Both the position numbers and the translations under genes were made by a program. This document shows positions 4,455 to 5,124 of a stretch of DNA of 5,124 nucleotides, in pieces. Source of the stretch: Chitinophagaceae bacterium (GTDB lineage Bacteria; Bacteroidota; Bacteroidia; Chitinophagales; Chitinophagaceae). Positions within the stretch are counted from its first letter, which is position 1. Every line of letters begins with the position of its first letter. Location of the stretch: positions 1 to 5,124 of the forward strand of contig JAOQAL010000666.1 of NCBI GenBank assembly GCA_025963615.1, read 5' to 3'. The notes beneath the pieces are model-generated. The model worked only from the letters and a program-made list of their open reading frames with translations, was not told the origin of the DNA and did no database searches.

Positions 4455-4880
4455 CTAGTTAGAATTAGGGTGCTTGCAATATTCCCAATAATCAAGCATG
4501 GCTTTGACCTGTTTTTTAATGCCTTCATAGTTACTGGGCTTTACAAAAAAGCCTTGCACATTCATTTTTGTAAAAGCCTCAGTAACAAAATCAGGGTTTG
4601 CATTTGTAGAGTAAAAAACAAAGGGGATGGTCTTTATGCTTACATGATAGTCCTTATCGAGTTGTTTTTTTATATCCAGTCCATTTTGCCCGGGTAAATT
4701 AACATCACAAATGATGATAAAAGGTTTATCGGTTGTAGTCTTTAGATATTCAAGGACCTGCTGGCCATTGGTGAACCAGATAATTTTGTTTGTTATGTTT
4801 AATTCGTTGAGTACATCCTCCAGAATGGCTTTGTCATCCGGATCATCTTCAATTAAAATAAAAGGACCTGACTTTGCCAT
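4455..4880 (-). CDS. Single-domain response regulator (receiver domain only)
   Basis: The 141-residue protein is one CheY-like receiver domain with no output domain. The acidic pocket is IEDD (Glu11, Asp12, Asp13). The phosphate-accepting Asp is Asp59 in IIICDVNLPGQNG. The conserved Ser/Thr is at Ser91 in FVFYSTNA. The invariant Lys is Lys114 in GFFVKP, with an aromatic residue just before it. All catalytic positions are kept, so it should accept phosphate from a histidine kinase in the cytoplasm. The sequence style is close to the Rcp1-type lone receivers common in Bacteroidota, which relay signals or act on kinases rather than bind DNA. No kinase gene is in the window, so it is an orphan here. 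The two small coiled-coil genes lie downstream on the same strand. The start at 4880 (MAKSGPFILIEDD) places the first beta strand at the expected position. Confidence 0.93.
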   Translation of the reverse strand: MAKSGPFILIEDDPDDKAILEDVLNELNITNKIIWFTNGQQVLEYLKTTTDKPFIIICDVNLPGQNGLDIKKQLDKDYHVSIKTIPFVFYSTNANPDFVTEAFTKMNVQGFFVKPSNYEGIKKQVKAMLDYWEYCKHPNSN

Positions 4881-5018
4881 TGAAAAATTTTGGACAATGT
4901 AACGACAATTCGCAGATTTATCCTATTCTTAGTTTTATTTTCATTCTTTAGGTTTTGCCGGAATGATACCCATACGCTGCGGACCATAACGGACACTAAA
5001 TAGAAGGCTTAACGAATC

Positions 5019-5046
5019 AAAAGAGGCCTTAAGCCTCGTTTTCTTT
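5019..5046. terminator. Weak, possibly bidirectional terminator overlapping a stop codon
   Basis: GAGGC (5023-5027) and GCCTC (5033-5037) form a 5-bp GC-rich stem with a 5-base loop. On minus a TTTT run follows (5022-5019), and on plus GTTTTCTTT follows (5038-5046). The TAA stop of the partial gene (5031-5029) sits at the hairpin loop. It probably ends transcription of that gene, leaving the receiver gene to its own promoter. AGGCTTAA (5005-5012) can pair instead with TTAAGCCT (5029-5036), a competing fold. Confidence 0.5.
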
Positions 5047-5124
5047 GATGGCCCTTATCAGTTGAGGTTCCAGGTCGGTTACCCAGGGAGGAAGGCTTCG
5101 CCGGTCTTCTATGCCCCAATGTCC
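5029..5124 (-). CDS. Unidentified protein, last 31 codons (runs in from right edge)
   Basis: On minus the frame is open from the right edge for 31 codons and ends in TAA at 5031-5029. The tail reads GHWGIEDRR, then LPPWVTDLEPQ, then a short helix ending IKENEA. It looks like real coding sequence: Trp, Pro and charged residues in a sensible mix, followed directly by a hairpin terminator. There is too little to name a family. The receiver gene starts 148 bases downstream on the same strand, with the hairpin between them, so they are probably separate transcripts. Confidence 0.6.
   Translation of the reverse strand, partial: GHWGIEDRRSLPPWVTDLEPQLIRAIKENEA

Noticed and set aside
4470..4902. Two plus-strand frames opposite the receiver gene
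   Set aside because: They are antisense to a receiver domain with all catalytic residues.

Overview
The window (about 5.1 kb, moderately AT-rich) most likely comes from a Bacteroidota chromosome, probably a Chitinophagaceae-like member. This rests on a near-consensus Bacteroidota promoter (TAnnTTTG type) ahead of the aminotransferase, starts without evident Shine-Dalgarno sequences, short orphan lipoproteins, and a glycosyltransferase N-terminus (APLDWGLGHATRC) of a type I associate with this phylum. The assignment is by recall of family style, not by any search.

Layout. The left edge (1-271, minus) is the start of a GT-B-type glycosyltransferase running off the window. Divergent to it on plus is a 47-residue lipoprotein (322-465), then an unrecognised 80-residue protein (507-749). 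Positions 750-1366 hold no convincing gene. They contain two diverged copies of one intergenic element, each starting with a terminator-like hairpin, with an ACAC/GAG-periodic repeat remnant between them and a hairpin at the end. A second lipoprotein of 123 residues (1367-1738) follows, closed by a strong intrinsic terminator, then a DoxX-family membrane protein (1872-2312).

The right half is all on minus. In transcription order it holds: the last 31 codons of an unidentified gene (5124-5029) ending in a weak hairpin terminator; a stand-alone response regulator receiver protein (4880-4455); two small paralogous coiled-coil proteins (4258-4064 and 4006-3818); a terminator that runs straight into a promoter (3681-3640); and a fold-type-I PLP aminotransferase (3598-2333), convergent with doxX.

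How the genes work together: no integrated pathway is visible. The receiver protein and the coiled-coil pair could share transcription, but a 196-base gap separates them. No defence system, mobile element with a transposase, CRISPR array, tRNA or rRNA was found. The least ordinary features are the duplicated intergenic element, which shows one compensatory base-pair change between copies, and the very small lipoprotein with a Cys-Gly-Cys tail. I do not see a clear novel multi-gene system.
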